A program made the translations under genes and the position numbers. Shown one piece after another: positions 17,394 to 27,665 of a stretch of 64,000 nt of DNA. The DNA comes from Aquimarina sediminis (GTDB taxonomy: Bacteria; Bacteroidota; Bacteroidia; Flavobacteriales; Flavobacteriaceae), in NCBI RefSeq assembly GCF_002895435.1, contig NZ_POYJ01000003.1, forward strand, positions 248,001 through 312,000, written 5' to 3'. The number at the start of each line of letters is the position of its first letter. The stretch's first letter is position 1. The notes below the pieces were generated by a model that was given only the letters and a program-made list of their open reading frames with translations, ran no database searches and was not told the DNA's origin.

Positions 17394-17918
17394 TCAGAAG
17401 AATACTCCGATAAATGGCACATATGCGCTGCCATAAATACTTTTATCTTCGTCATACAGAACATCGTAACGCACACCAACATTTACATTTCCAATACGAT
17501 AACCCGCTCCAAAAAATAGCGCAGGGTACCAATAATTTTCTTTTAAATCTTCTGCGGATGCAATTTCAAAAGTTCTAGAAACCCCCATTTCCTGAAACTC
17601 CATAGAAAGTTGAATTTCGCGAAGAGGATTGTAAAAAGCAAGAATTCTTCCTCCATAATTAGTGGCTGTATAATCGTTAGATTCTAGGTATCCAAAACTT
17701 ATGCCTGCTCCTAAAGAAAATTGCTCATTGAAATTATAAATTGCAGCCGGTTCAATTACTCCACTAAACGTATCATTACCTATTCCTATGCCTAGATTAC
17801 CTCCAAAACTTACATTAGACCAAAAATCATCTTGTTGAGCATTGCTTTTTTGTAAGGAAAAAATAATTGAGAGAACTAATACCAAGATTTTGGTATTTTG
17901 ACGAACATTTACTTTCAT
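17394..17918 (-). CDS. Outer membrane beta-barrel protein (small)
   Basis: 174 residues with a signal peptide (about 1-27, ending SNAQQ). Alternating strands rich in Gly and aromatic residues follow (FGGNLGIGIGNDTF, FSLGAGISFGYLES, LFFGAGYRIGNVNVGVRYDVLYD), and it ends in a terminal Phe pair (FIGVFF), typical of 8-stranded outer-membrane barrels. No enzymatic motif. It is divergent from sucA. Confidence 0.8.
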   Translation of the reverse strand: MKVNVRQNTKILVLVLSIIFSLQKSNAQQDDFWSNVSFGGNLGIGIGNDTFSGVIEPAAIYNFNEQFSLGAGISFGYLESNDYTATNYGGRILAFYNPLREIQLSMEFQEMGVSRTFEIASAEDLKENYWYPALFFGAGYRIGNVNVGVRYDVLYDEDKSIYGSAYVPFIGVFF

Positions 17919-17985
17919 TGTTAATTTTATAAAAAATTATAATATAAATATAGATAATTCGATACTTAATATACCCTAATTGTTG

Positions 17986-17993
17986 TATTTTTG
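17986..17993 (+). promoter_or_regulatory. Putative sucA promoter -7 element
   Basis: TATTTTTG matches TAnnTTTG 40 bp before the sucA start codon. The -33 region is AT-rich without a clear TTG. Confidence 0.45.
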
Positions 17994-18032
17994 TGACGTT
18001 TTATTATTTAAAAGACAGTTGAATACTTACTT

Positions 18033-20807
18033 ATGGATAAATATTCATTTTTAAATGCGGCTAATACCGCATTTTTTGCAGATTTGTATGATCAATATTT
18101 GCAAAGCCCCGATAGTGTAGAACCCAGCTGGAGAGCATTTTTTCAGGGATTTGATTTTGGATTAGAAAGTGGTAGCGAATCAGGAGAAACCATGTATGTT
18201 GATACTTCCTCTGAAGAAACCATAGCCGTTCCTCAAAACGTTCAAAAAGAATTTCAGGTAGTGAAGCTAATAGATGCTTACAGAACCAGAGGTCATTTAT
18301 TCACTAAAACTAACCCCGTAAGAGATAGAAGGAAGTATACTCCTACCTTGGCATTAGAAAATTTTGGATTAAGTCAAAGCGATCTTAATACAGTGTTTAA
18401 TGCAGGAGAAATTGTGGGTATTGGTCCAAATACGCTAAGCAATATTGTTGTTCACTTAGAGCAAGTGTATTGTGATTCTGTTGGTATCGAGTATATGTAT
18501 ATTCGTAATCCCGAAGAACGAGAGTGGATACAGGCTAGGGTTAATTTCAATACTGACAGAACCAGATTTTCTGCAGAACAGAAAAAACACATCCTTAAAA
18601 AATTAAATCAAGCAGTTTCGTTTGAAAGCTTCTTGCATACCAAATATGTTGGGCAAAAACGATTTTCCCTCGAAGGAGGAGAGTCTCTTATTCCAGCACT
18701 CGATGCATTGGTAGAAAAAGCAGCCGGCTTTGGTGTAAAAGAGTTTGTGATGGGGATGGCACATCGTGGTCGTTTAAGTACTCTGACTAATATTTTTGGA
18801 AAAAGCCCTAAAGATATCTTTAGCGAATTTGATGGTAAAGATTATGAAGAGGCTGTATTTGATGGAGATGTAAAATATCATTTGGGTTGGACCTCTAAAA
18901 GAGAATCTGATTCTGGAAAAGCTATTAATATGAACATCGCTCCAAATCCATCACATTTGGAAACGGTAGGAGCAGTTGTTGAAGGGATTACAAGAGCTAA
19001 ACAGGATAAGCATTATAAAAACGATATTTCTCAGGTATTGCCTATTGTAGTTCATGGAGATGCAGCTGTAGCTGGGCAAGGATTAGTGTACGAAATTGTG
19101 CAAATGGCACAATTGGATGGGTATAAAACAGGAGGAACAATTCATATAGTAGTAAACAATCAGATTGGATTTACTACTAATTACCTGGATGCACGTTCAT
19201 CTACATATTGTACTGATATAGGAAAGGTAACTTTGTCTCCGGTTTTGCATGTTAATGCCGATGATGCCGAGGCAGTGGTTCATGCAACTAATTTTGCATT
19301 AGAGTTTAGAATGAACTTTGGGCGAGATGTATTTATAGATTTATTAGGATATCGTAAATACGGGCATAACGAAGGTGATGAACCACGTTTTACTCAGCCT
19401 AAATTATATAAAGCGATTTCTAAGCATAAAAATCCACGAGATATTTATGCAGAAAAATTAATTTCTGAAGGTGTTATCGAAGCAGATTATGTTGCTCAAC
19501 TAGAGAAAGAATATAAAGCTTCTCTCGAAGAAGAATTGGAAGATTCTCGTAAGCAAGAAAAAACAGTGATTACTCCGTTTATGCAAGATGAGTGGGCTGG
19601 CTTTGAGAGAGTGCAGGAAGATAAAATGATGGAAGTGGTGGATACCACATATCCAAAAGATGAATTGACCGAGATTGCAGAGGTAATTACTAAGCTTCCT
19701 TCTGATAAGAAGTTCCTTCGTAAAATTGAGAAAATAATTAATGATAGACATAAAAGATTCTTTGAAACTGATCAATTAGATTGGGCTATGGGAGAATTAC
19801 TGGCTTATGGCTCTTTATTAAAAGAAGGATACGATGTGAGAATGAGTGGACAGGATGTAGAGCGAGGAACATTTTCTCATAGACATGCTGTAGTAAAGGT
19901 AGAAGATAGCGAAGAAGAAATATTATTATTGAATAACCTAAAAGGAAATCAGGGAGATTTTTATATCTACAATTCATTATTGTCAGAATATGGTGTCTTA
20001 GGTTTTGATTATGGGTATGCTATGGCTAGCCCTAAGACATTGGCTATTTGGGAAGCTCAATTTGGAGATTTTGGTAATGGAGCGCAGATTATGCTAGATC
20101 AATATATATCCTCAGCAGAAGATAAGTGGAAATTACAAAATGGTCTGGTGATGTTGTTGCCACATGGTTATGAAGGTCAGGGAGCAGAACATTCTTCTGC
20201 ACGTATGGAACGATATTTACAGCTTTGTGCAAAGGATAATATGTTTGTTGCAGATGTATCAACACCTGCTAATATGTTTCATTTGCTACGTAGACAGATG
20301 AAAGCTAAGTATCGTAAGCCCTTAATCGTTTTTACACCCAAAAGCCTATTACGACACCCTAAAGTATATTCTTCTGTAGAAGAATTTGCTAACGGAAGCT
20401 TTCAAGCGGTATTGGATGACCCTGATGCAAAAGCAAAAGATGTAAAATCATTAGTTTTTTGTACAGGTAAATTCTACTATGATTTATTAGCAGAAAAAGA
20501 GGAGTTAGATAGAAAAGATGTTGCTTTGGTAAGAATTGAACAATTATTCCCATTGCCAGTTTCTGAAATGGATAAGATAATTGCTAAGTATAAAGCAGAT
20601 GAGGTAATATGGGCACAAGAAGAGCCTCGTAATATGGGAGCTTTGAGTCATATGTTAATGAACTATGATCAGGCAAAAAACTTTAGATTTGCAAGTAGAA
20701 GACCTTATGGTGCTCCTGCAGCGGGTAGTGCAACCAGATCTAAAAGAAGACATCAAGAAGTAATTGATTATGTATTTGATAAAACAAAGAATAATCAAAG
20801 AAGATAA
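18033..20807 (+). CDS. sucA: 2-oxoglutarate dehydrogenase E1 component
   Basis: 924 residues, the full length for the homodimeric thiamine-diphosphate E1 of the TCA cycle. The N-terminal anchor FLNAANTAFFADLYDQYLQSPDSVEPSWRAFF is diagnostic of SucA. Other landmarks are the active-site region GMAHRGRLSTLTNIFGKSP, NPSHLETVG, the ThDP motif GDAAVAGQGLVYE ... NNQIGFTTN, and the C-terminal HGYEGQGAEHSSARMERYLQL. It decarboxylates 2-oxoglutarate and passes the succinyl group to the E2 protein encoded 64 nt downstream. Confidence 0.98.
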   Translation: MDKYSFLNAANTAFFADLYDQYLQSPDSVEPSWRAFFQGFDFGLESGSESGETMYVDTSSEETIAVPQNVQKEFQVVKLIDAYRTRGHLFTKTNPVRDRRKYTPTLALENFGLSQSDLNTVFNAGEIVGIGPNTLSNIVVHLEQVYCDSVGIEYMYIRNPEEREWIQARVNFNTDRTRFSAEQKKHILKKLNQAVSFESFLHTKYVGQKRFSLEGGESLIPALDALVEKAAGFGVKEFVMGMAHRGRLSTLTNIFGKSPKDIFSEFDGKDYEEAVFDGDVKYHLGWTSKRESDSGKAINMNIAPNPSHLETVGAVVEGITRAKQDKHYKNDISQVLPIVVHGDAAVAGQGLVYEIVQMAQLDGYKTGGTIHIVVNNQIGFTTNYLDARSSTYCTDIGKVTLSPVLHVNADDAEAVVHATNFALEFRMNFGRDVFIDLLGYRKYGHNEGDEPRFTQPKLYKAISKHKNPRDIYAEKLISEGVIEADYVAQLEKEYKASLEEELEDSRKQEKTVITPFMQDEWAGFERVQEDKMMEVVDTTYPKDELTEIAEVITKLPSDKKFLRKIEKIINDRHKRFFETDQLDWAMGELLAYGSLLKEGYDVRMSGQDVERGTFSHRHAVVKVEDSEEEILLLNNLKGNQGDFYIYNSLLSEYGVLGFDYGYAMASPKTLAIWEAQFGDFGNGAQIMLDQYISSAEDKWKLQNGLVMLLPHGYEGQGAEHSSARMERYLQLCAKDNMFVADVSTPANMFHLLRRQMKAKYRKPLIVFTPKSLLRHPKVYSSVEEFANGSFQAVLDDPDAKAKDVKSLVFCTGKFYYDLLAEKEELDRKDVALVRIEQLFPLPVSEMDKIIAKYKADEVIWAQEEPRNMGALSHMLMNYDQAKNFRFASRRPYGAPAAGSATRSKRRHQEVIDYVFDKTKNNQRR

Positions 20808-20871
20808 ATATAGTAAATACATATAGTTAGAAGTTTCCAAAGGAAATTATATAAAGGATAAATTCAGAATT

Positions 20872-22086
20872 ATGGCTTTAGAAATGAAAGTCCCATCACC
20901 GGGAGAATCTATAACAGAAGTAGAAATAGCTCAGTGGCTTGTAGAAACTGGTGATTATGTTGAAAAAGATCAAGCAATTGCAGAGGTTGATAGTGATAAG
21001 GCAACCCTAGAATTACCTGCTGAAGCAAGTGGAGTTATTACTCTTAAGGCTGAAGAAGGAGATGCTGTAGCAGTAGGTCAGGTAGTATGTCTTATTGATA
21101 CAGATGCTGCTAAACCAGAAGGAGCAGCTGCACCAGCAGAGGAAGCACCAAAAGTAGAAAGCAAAAAAGAAGAAGCTCCGGCTGCTGTGTCAGCCAAAAC
21201 AGAAACATATGCTACAGGATCAGCTTCTCCTGCTGCTAAGAAAGTACTTGCAGAAAAAGGTATTGATGCTTCTCAGGTATCTGGAACTGGTAGAGATGGA
21301 CGTATTACTAAAGCTGACGCATTGGATGCTAAACCATCAATGGGAACTCCAGGTCTTGCTGGTAGAGGAGAAACTAGAAAGAAATTATCAATGCTTCGCC
21401 GTAAAGTGGCAGAGCGCTTGGTTTCGGTAAAAAATGAAACGGCAATGTTGACTACTTTTAATGAGGTAGATATGCAGCCTATTTTTGATTTGAGAAGCCA
21501 GTATAAGGAAACATTCAAGGCTAAACATGGAGTAAGTTTAGGATTTATGTCCTTCTTTACCCTTGCATGTGTTAGGGCTTTAAAATTGTTTCCTGCAGTT
21601 AATTCTATGATAGATGGTAAAGAAATGATTTCTTACGATTTTCAGGATATTAGTATTGCTGTGTCTGGACCTAAAGGATTAATGGTGCCTGTAATTCGTA
21701 ATGCAGAGAATTTAAGTTTTAGAGGAGTTGAGTCTGAAGTAAAACGATTGGCAATAAGAGCTCGTGATGGTCAGATTACTGTTGATGAAATGACAGGAGG
21801 GACTTTTACTATTACTAATGGAGGTGTTTTCGGAAGTATGCTTTCTACACCAATTATTAATCCACCACAGAGTGCTATCTTAGGAATGCATAATATTGTA
21901 GAACGACCAATAGTTAGAGATGGACAAATAGTAGTCGCACCAATTATGTATGTGGCACTATCTTATGACCATAGAATTATTGATGGTAAAGAGTCTGTAG
22001 GATTTCTTGTAGCGGTAAAAGAGGCTTTAGAAAACCCAGAAGAATTACTAATGGATAATAATGTAACGAGAGCATTAGAATTGTAA
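20872..22086 (+). CDS. sucB: 2-oxoglutarate dehydrogenase E2 (dihydrolipoyl succinyltransferase)
   Basis: 404 residues. A lipoyl domain (residues 2-77) carries the modified lysine in [12 protein letters not shown] (Lys43). An Ala/Pro/Glu-rich linker follows, then the E1/E3-binding domain [20 protein letters not shown] (about 115-150). The catalytic acyltransferase core ends with the SYDHRIIDG His motif and DFL-type terminus. It transfers the succinyl group to CoA. It is co-transcribed with sucA; the lipoamide dehydrogenase E3 is not in the window. A very strong terminator follows. Confidence 0.98.
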   Translation: MALEMKVPSPGESITEVEIAQWLVETGDYVEKDQAIAEVDSDKATLELPAEASGVITLKAEEGDAVAVGQVVCLIDTDAAKPEGAAAPAEEAPKVESKKEEAPAAVSAKTETYATGSASPAAKKVLAEKGIDASQVSGTGRDGRITKADALDAKPSMGTPGLAGRGETRKKLSMLRRKVAERLVSVKNETAMLTTFNEVDMQPIFDLRSQYKETFKAKHGVSLGFMSFFTLACVRALKLFPAVNSMIDGKEMISYDFQDISIAVSGPKGLMVPVIRNAENLSFRGVESEVKRLAIRARDGQITVDEMTGGTFTITNGGVFGSMLSTPIINPPQSAILGMHNIVERPIVRDGQIVVAPIMYVALSYDHRIIDGKESVGFLVAVKEALENPEELLMDNNVTRALEL

Positions 22087-22112
22087 TTCAATTTTAGAAA
22101 GAAACAAGTTAT

Positions 22113-22158
22113 AAAAGAAAAGCTCCCTGTTTACTAATAAACAGGGAGCTTTTCTTTT
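22113..22158 (+). terminator. Terminator of sucAB (21-bp perfect stem)
   Basis: The 21-bp arm 22113-22133 and its perfect complement 22138-22158 surround a CTAA loop, and the right arm ends in a T-rich tract (CTTTTCTTTT). The symmetrical A- and T-runs make it usable from both strands; the convergent gene at 22185 ends 27 bp away. Confidence 0.95.
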
Positions 22159-22184
22159 ACGGTAAATTCAAAGTATAAATGGTG

Positions 22185-22595
22185 TTAAATAAATAAATCC
22201 AAAATATCAAATGAAAATTGTACGGAATTACTCTGAAAAGCGTTTTCAAGTGATGTTGCATTTAAGGGGTTGCTCCATGGTTCTTCTCTGTTCATATATA
22301 TTGGTTTAATAGGTTTATTCTGGATTTTTGATAAGGATTTAGCATTTTGATACATAATGCTGTTATTGATTGATTGGTCATAAAAGTAAAGAGGTATATT
22401 ATGATGAAATAGGAAACTGTTGGAATATGTAATTTTAGGACTTTTGAAATTTGGTGTTGTGGGAGTGTAAAGGGAGAAATAATTTGGTTGATATATTATA
22501 GTGCGATTCGAATTGAGGGTGCTTGTTAAAGATTGGGAGGAAGCTAAATTACTAAATGTGTAAAATGATATGAAAAATAAAATTTTTAGATTCAT
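22185..22595 (-). CDS. Small exported protein of unknown function
   Basis: 136 residues with a signal peptide (MNLKILFFISFYTFSNLASSQ). The mature part is rich in Ser, Asn, Tyr and Pro (NYFSLYTPTTPNFKSPKITY) and contains no cysteine or known motif. It converges on sucB and shares the bidirectional terminator. It is followed upstream by about 300 bp of gene-free DNA. Only the signal peptide argues strongly for coding. Confidence 0.55.
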   Translation of the reverse strand: MNLKILFFISFYTFSNLASSQSLTSTLNSNRTIIYQPNYFSLYTPTTPNFKSPKITYSNSFLFHHNIPLYFYDQSINNSIMYQNAKSLSKIQNKPIKPIYMNREEPWSNPLNATSLENAFQSNSVQFSFDILDLFI

Positions 22596-22891
22596 GATAT
22601 ATGGATTTGGTGTGTTAAATATGAAAAATGATTTATAAAATTATCTTCTATATGTATTACAACATCTAAATAATGGAATACCCTATTTTTTTTGAGTATT
22701 TATAATAACTACGATGTTTGTGTAGGTTAGGGTAGTTGCAAAAGTGTAAATTTTGCTTTGGCGTTTTTTTGTATTTGACGGCTATCATGACCGTAGAGAG
22801 TAAAAAGGCTTCTGTGTTGAATGTTTTACTCCTGCGTGTTATAATTTTCGATACAGCTTTTGGTTGGGATAGATATAGTAGTTGGGGTATG

Positions 22892-23818
22892 TTAGTCTAA
22901 AATCATTTTACTATAAGGAATGATTGTGAGATATCCTTTTTCTTTGAAATAAGACATTTCTGAAGTGCTCCCAGTAACCAGGATAAAATCTCCGCCCCAG
23001 CCACCAAGACTTTTGATACTTCCTTTGTAGTCTTGGAACAATCTGGATTTTACAGTAGGGGTTTTAATAATTTTAGAAATAACCTCTTCGTGCAAATCAA
23101 TTAATGCTGTAAACTCAGCTAATGTAGAGCAGTTTACTATTTTAGAGGTGATTTCATTTACTGCTGCTTCTGCCTGATCAAAATGTTTTAGAGGTAGTGA
23201 TTGGTAATGTTTAATAGAGGCTTTGCTGTCTTGCTTTTGGTTTAAATAGATAAAAAACAAGGATTCTTTAAAAGAGGGATTGAAATTTGCAATGGTTACT
23301 ACAGGCTTTCCTTCATTTCGTTTGTATAATATAGGAGAGTCATGTTGGGCGCAAGCAATATCATACCCACTGCCTCCAAAGCTTTTTTCGAGTAAGGTAA
23401 AAGCATCAACTTTTGCCCATTGAGCAATATTGTTAATAAGAGTAGAAGAAGATCCCAGTCCCCATTGGCGATTAAATTCTAATCTGCTTTCAATTTTGTA
23501 GCCATTTTGTTTAGTAAGAAAATCAGGATTTAACTCTTTTGCGCAAGTAAGAATGTTGATTAACGTGTTTTCGATATCATTTTTGTCAGTGGAGCCCTCA
23601 GCTTGTTGAAAAGTTATGCCATCTGGTGTTAAATTAGTTTTGAACCAGCAGTTACCCTCGTTATCCAGGCTTTGCCATGTAATTTGGTTGCCTTCACACT
23701 CTTCAATAATAAGCCATTGTCCTTTTTTGGTGGGTATTGCTAATGCATTTACTCCATCTAGAACTAAGTATTCTGCCGTAAGTAATAATTTGCCATGACT
23801 GTAAAAAGATGTTTTCAT
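22892..23818 (-). CDS. GYDIA-family GHMP kinase (mevalonate-pathway kinase)
   Basis: 308 residues. GHMP-kinase landmarks are the substrate-side N-terminus YSHGKLLLTAEYLVLDG, the ATP-binding loop QWGLGSSSTL (118-127) and GGSGYDIACAQ (148-158), which names this Bacteroidota family. GHMP kinases phosphorylate small alcohols. Its position 2 nt downstream of HMG-CoA reductase makes mevalonate or phosphomevalonate the likely substrate (context inference). Confidence 0.9.
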   Translation of the reverse strand: MKTSFYSHGKLLLTAEYLVLDGVNALAIPTKKGQWLIIEECEGNQITWQSLDNEGNCWFKTNLTPDGITFQQAEGSTDKNDIENTLINILTCAKELNPDFLTKQNGYKIESRLEFNRQWGLGSSSTLINNIAQWAKVDAFTLLEKSFGGSGYDIACAQHDSPILYKRNEGKPVVTIANFNPSFKESLFFIYLNQKQDSKASIKHYQSLPLKHFDQAEAAVNEITSKIVNCSTLAEFTALIDLHEEVISKIIKTPTVKSRLFQDYKGSIKSLGGWGGDFILVTGSTSEMSYFKEKGYLTIIPYSKMILD

Positions 23819-23820
23819 TT

Positions 23821-25185
23821 TTAACCTCTTAGTTTTTCGATCTGTGATACTACTTCGCTATGAGTAACCGCGTTTGTTTTAAAATATTTTACAAGTTGTT
23901 CTTTTTCCCTTTCAGTAGCTTTAAATTGGTTTAGGATGTTCATAAGGTGCATTTTCATATGTCCTTGTTGAATTCCTGTTGTGATCAACGAATTTATTGC
24001 TGCAAAGTTTTGAGCAAGCCCTGCGACGGCAGTAATTTCCATTAGTTTACTGGCATTAGGTCTTTCAAGCAGTTGTAATGCTAGTTTTACAAGAGGATGA
24101 AGAGATGTTAAACCTCCAACAGTTCCTAGAGCTAATGGAAGCTCGATAGAAAACGTAAAGGTATCATCTTTGATTTCTGCATGAGTGAGACTGGCATATT
24201 TACCATTTCGGGAGGCGTATGCATGAGCTCCAGCTTCTATAGCTCTAAAGTCGTTTCCTGTTGCCAATACAACTGCATCTATCCCATTCATAATACCTTT
24301 ATTGTGCGTAACAGCTCGGTAAGGTTCTATTTCTGCTATACGAACTGCTCTTACAAATTTTTCAGCATATTGTCTTGAAGAAAGTGTCTTTGTGTGCGGT
24401 AAGTCTTTTATAGAGCAAGATACATGGGCTTTTACCAAACATTGGGGCACATAATTAGAAAGAATGCTCATAATGATCTCAATGTCTTTTTCTGTATTAG
24501 AAAAATCATTGTGTTTTTTTGCTTCTGATTGTATTGTTTTGGCAAATTGTTCCAGACAAGAATTGATGAAATTTGCTCCCATTGCGTCTACAGTCTCAAA
24601 AGTGCAATGCAGTTGATAGTAGTTGTCAATTTCTGTAGTTTTATCCCGAAGTTCAATGTCTATAACTCCTCCTCCTCGCTTTTTCATATTTTCAGTTATA
24701 TGAGATACAGAAGAAAATAGTTCGGGCTTAATTAGAGAAAAGAATTGTTGTGCTTTTTTAGGACTTCCTGTAAAGGTAAAATGAACCTGACCAACTTTTA
24801 TCGTTGATAGAACCTCTGCTTTAAACCCACCACGAGTTTGCCAGAATTTAGCAGCTTTGCTGGCTGCAGCTACCACAGAGCTTTCTTCGATAGTCATGGG
24901 TAGTGTATATCGCTTATCGTTGATAAGAAAATTTGGAGCTACCGAAAAAGGAAGGTAGTAGTTGGAAATAGTATTTTCGGTAAATTCATCATGAAGCTGT
25001 TGAAGTCCATGATCAGAGTTCCAGTAGGTTACCAAAGTGTCTATTGCATTTTGATCATTATTAAAATGATGCTCTGCTAGCCATTTGATTTTGTCGGTTT
25101 TAGAGAGTTTAGAGAAGCCAGAAACTACAGGTGCCATTATATTTTTTATTTGTAATGCGTCAAAGATACTATTCTGTTTTGTCAT
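23821..25185 (-). CDS. mvaA: Hydroxymethylglutaryl-CoA reductase, class II
   Basis: 454 residues, the normal size for soluble class II HMG-CoA reductases. Visible signatures are the catalytic-Glu region ENMKKRGGGVIDIELRDK, ETVDAMGANFINSCLEQF, the catalytic Lys region THNKGIMNGIDAVVLATGND with Asp, and the C-terminal His in GIQQGHMKMH. It interconverts HMG-CoA and mevalonate. In Flavobacteriia this enzyme serves isoprenoid synthesis by the mevalonate route, although the class is often labelled degradative. It is the first gene of an operon with the GHMP kinase. Confidence 0.95.
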   Translation of the reverse strand: MTKQNSIFDALQIKNIMAPVVSGFSKLSKTDKIKWLAEHHFNNDQNAIDTLVTYWNSDHGLQQLHDEFTENTISNYYLPFSVAPNFLINDKRYTLPMTIEESSVVAAASKAAKFWQTRGGFKAEVLSTIKVGQVHFTFTGSPKKAQQFFSLIKPELFSSVSHITENMKKRGGGVIDIELRDKTTEIDNYYQLHCTFETVDAMGANFINSCLEQFAKTIQSEAKKHNDFSNTEKDIEIIMSILSNYVPQCLVKAHVSCSIKDLPHTKTLSSRQYAEKFVRAVRIAEIEPYRAVTHNKGIMNGIDAVVLATGNDFRAIEAGAHAYASRNGKYASLTHAEIKDDTFTFSIELPLALGTVGGLTSLHPLVKLALQLLERPNASKLMEITAVAGLAQNFAAINSLITTGIQQGHMKMHLMNILNQFKATEREKEQLVKYFKTNAVTHSEVVSQIEKLRG

Positions 25186-25374
25186 ATGAATAGCTAAACG
25201 GTTTTTGATGTGCCTAAACTGTTTTTGTGTTATTGATTTCTTTTAATAAGGAGTATTGCTTAAGATCTGTTTTATCAAAAATGACTATTCTTTAATGTTC
25301 TTAATAGGTATTGGTATATTGATTAAGAAGTGATACCTCAAATAGGCAAATTTTGATTTTTTTGATAATATGTT

Positions 25375-25404
25375 AAAAAAAAACAGGGATGCACCTGTGT
25401 TTTT
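25375..25404 (-). terminator. Hairpin with T9 tail upstream of HMG-CoA reductase
   Basis: On the minus strand ACAGG (25398-25394 reading inward) pairs with CCTGT (25387-25383), followed by nine T. It sits about 190 nt upstream of the mvaA start and in front of no minus-strand gene stop, so it may be a leader attenuator or a chance A/T-flanked hairpin. Confidence 0.35.
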
Positions 25405-25483
25405 ATGGTATTTAACAGCAATTGTTGTATTTTTCACCGATTTTTTAAATATTATTTGCGTCAGCAGTCTCTAAAATTATGAT

Positions 25484-27652
25484 ATGAAAATTACAAAATT
25501 GTATTTTATAATTACACTTTTTATTGGACTTGTGGCTTCTGCACAAGTAAAAGAACTTTCGTTAAAAGAAATTTGGGGAGGAGCTTTTAGAACGGAAGGG
25601 CTACAATCTTTACATTCTATGAAAAATGGAAATGAGTATTCTGTGATAGAGCAAGATGCTATTTCTGGTGCTATTAATATAGAGATTTATACTTATGAAA
25701 CTGGCAAAAAAGCAAGAACATTAATTAGTTCTTCTCTTAATGATTTATCTACATTTCAAGGATATTCATTTAGTGAAAATGAAAACAGGATTTTACTTTC
25801 TAGTCAGTTAGAACAAATATATCGCCGATCTTCAAAAGGAATTTATCATATTTATGATGTTCCTTCTAAAAGTATCTTTAAGGTAAGCGATAAAAAAATT
25901 CAATCCCCTTTACTTTCTCCTGATGGTAATAAAATAGCCTATGTTTTAGACAATAATATTTATATGCTCAACCTGACAACAGGACAAGAAGTGCAATTAA
26001 CTGATGATGGTAAGAAAAATGAAATCATCAACGGTATTACGGATTGGGTGTATGAAGAAGAGTTTTCTATTGTTAGAGCTTTTGATTGGAGTGCCGATAG
26101 TAACAAAATTGCTTTTTTGAGGTTTGATGAAACAGAAGTACCAGAGTTTTCTATGGATGTGTATGGTACTGATTTATATCAAAAACAAGATGTTTTTAAA
26201 TATCCCAAGGCAGGAGAGAAGAATGCAAAAGTCTCCTTATTTGTAGCAGACATTGCTAAAATGGCTTTGGATGAGGTCAAATTGGGAGATTATAAAGATT
26301 TTTATGTCCCTAGAATTAAATGGACTGCTAATCCAGATGTTTTGAGTGTACAAGTACTAAACAGACACCAAAATAATCTGGATTTAATTTTTGTAGACGC
26401 CAAGACAAAAACGCCTAAAGTGGTACTTAATGAAAAAGATGAAGCTTATGTGGATATAACAGATAACCTTACATTCTTAGATGATAATAGCTTTATCTGG
26501 ACTAGTGAAAAGGATGGGTATAATCATATCTATCATTATAAAGAAACTGGTGAATTGATTAACCAGGTTACAAAAGGTTCTTGGGAAGTAACAAATTACT
26601 ATGGCTTCGATAAAAAGAATAAAAAAATATGTTACCAAAGTGTAGAGAATGGAAGTATCAATCGGGATATCTATACCATTACTTTGGATGGAAAAAACAA
26701 AAAGCGATTAAGCCAAAAAGAAGGGACTAATGATGCAGAGTTTAGTGCAGACTTTAGTTTTTATATTAACTATTTTTCTAATGCTACAACTCCATATGAG
26801 TATACGCTTAATGATGGAAAGACAGGAAAAGTTGTTCGCGAAATTAAAAACAACAAAGGATTATTAGAAAAGTTAAAGAACTATAATGTATTGTCGAAAG
26901 AATTTTCTGAAATTCAGATTAATGGAGATACGTTGAATACGTGGATGATTAAGCCAAAAGATTTTGACCCAGGTAAAAAGTATCCTTTATTAATGTATCA
27001 GTATTCTGGACCAGGATCTCAATCGGTAAAAAACTCTTGGCATAGCGCCAATGATTATTGGTATATGATGTTGGCACAGCAAGGATATATCGTTGTGTGT
27101 GTAGATGGAAAAGGAACAGGTTTAAAAGGAGCTAAGTTTAAAAAAGCTACACAAAATGATCTAGGAAACCTCGAAGTAAAGGATCAGATAGCTGCGGCAA
27201 AACATTTTGGAGCATTAGACTATATTGATGCTTCTCGTATCGGTATTTGGGGATGGAGTTATGGAGGTTTTATGTCTAGTAATTGTTTGTTTAAAGCCCC
27301 AGACACATTTAAAATGGCTATAGCCGTTGCTCCTGTTACCAGTTGGAGGTTTTATGATACAATATATACAGAGAGATATTTGACCACCCCACAAGAGAAT
27401 CCAAAAGGATATGATGATAATTCGCCTATTAACTTTGTAGATGGATTAAAAGGAAAATTCTTATTAGTACATGGTAGTGCAGACGATAATGTACATGTAC
27501 AAAATACAATGCAGCTGGTTGAAGCGTTGGTACAGGCTAATAAAGATTTTGATTGGGCCATATACCCAGATAAGAATCATGGAATCTATGGTGGTAATAC
27601 AAGATTACATTTATACAACAAAATGACGAACTTCATTAAAAACAACTTATAA
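25484..27652 (+). CDS. Dipeptidyl peptidase IV (S9B serine peptidase)
   Basis: 722 residues with a signal peptide (cleavage near ASAQ). An N-terminal beta-propeller (about 40-470) carries the DPP IV signature DWVYEEEF (187-194), whose glutamates bind the substrate amino terminus. The alpha/beta-hydrolase domain has the nucleophile in GWSYGG (Ser592), the Asp in SADDNVH (Asp667 or 668) and His699 in KNHG. It removes Xaa-Pro dipeptides from extracellular or periplasmic peptides. Two POT transporters follow, 13 nt and then 9 nt apart, so released dipeptides are probably taken up by products of the same operon. Confidence 0.95.
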   Translation: MKITKLYFIITLFIGLVASAQVKELSLKEIWGGAFRTEGLQSLHSMKNGNEYSVIEQDAISGAINIEIYTYETGKKARTLISSSLNDLSTFQGYSFSENENRILLSSQLEQIYRRSSKGIYHIYDVPSKSIFKVSDKKIQSPLLSPDGNKIAYVLDNNIYMLNLTTGQEVQLTDDGKKNEIINGITDWVYEEEFSIVRAFDWSADSNKIAFLRFDETEVPEFSMDVYGTDLYQKQDVFKYPKAGEKNAKVSLFVADIAKMALDEVKLGDYKDFYVPRIKWTANPDVLSVQVLNRHQNNLDLIFVDAKTKTPKVVLNEKDEAYVDITDNLTFLDDNSFIWTSEKDGYNHIYHYKETGELINQVTKGSWEVTNYYGFDKKNKKICYQSVENGSINRDIYTITLDGKNKKRLSQKEGTNDAEFSADFSFYINYFSNATTPYEYTLNDGKTGKVVREIKNNKGLLEKLKNYNVLSKEFSEIQINGDTLNTWMIKPKDFDPGKKYPLLMYQYSGPGSQSVKNSWHSANDYWYMMLAQQGYIVVCVDGKGTGLKGAKFKKATQNDLGNLEVKDQIAAAKHFGALDYIDASRIGIWGWSYGGFMSSNCLFKAPDTFKMAIAVAPVTSWRFYDTIYTERYLTTPQENPKGYDDNSPINFVDGLKGKFLLVHGSADDNVHVQNTMQLVEALVQANKDFDWAIYPDKNHGIYGGNTRLHLYNKMTNFIKNNL

Positions 27653-27665
27653 TAAATTAAACATA

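Noticed and set aside
22596..22891. Possible tRNA or small gene in the gap
   Set aside because: No cloverleaf arms, CCA end, or frame above a few dozen codons was seen.
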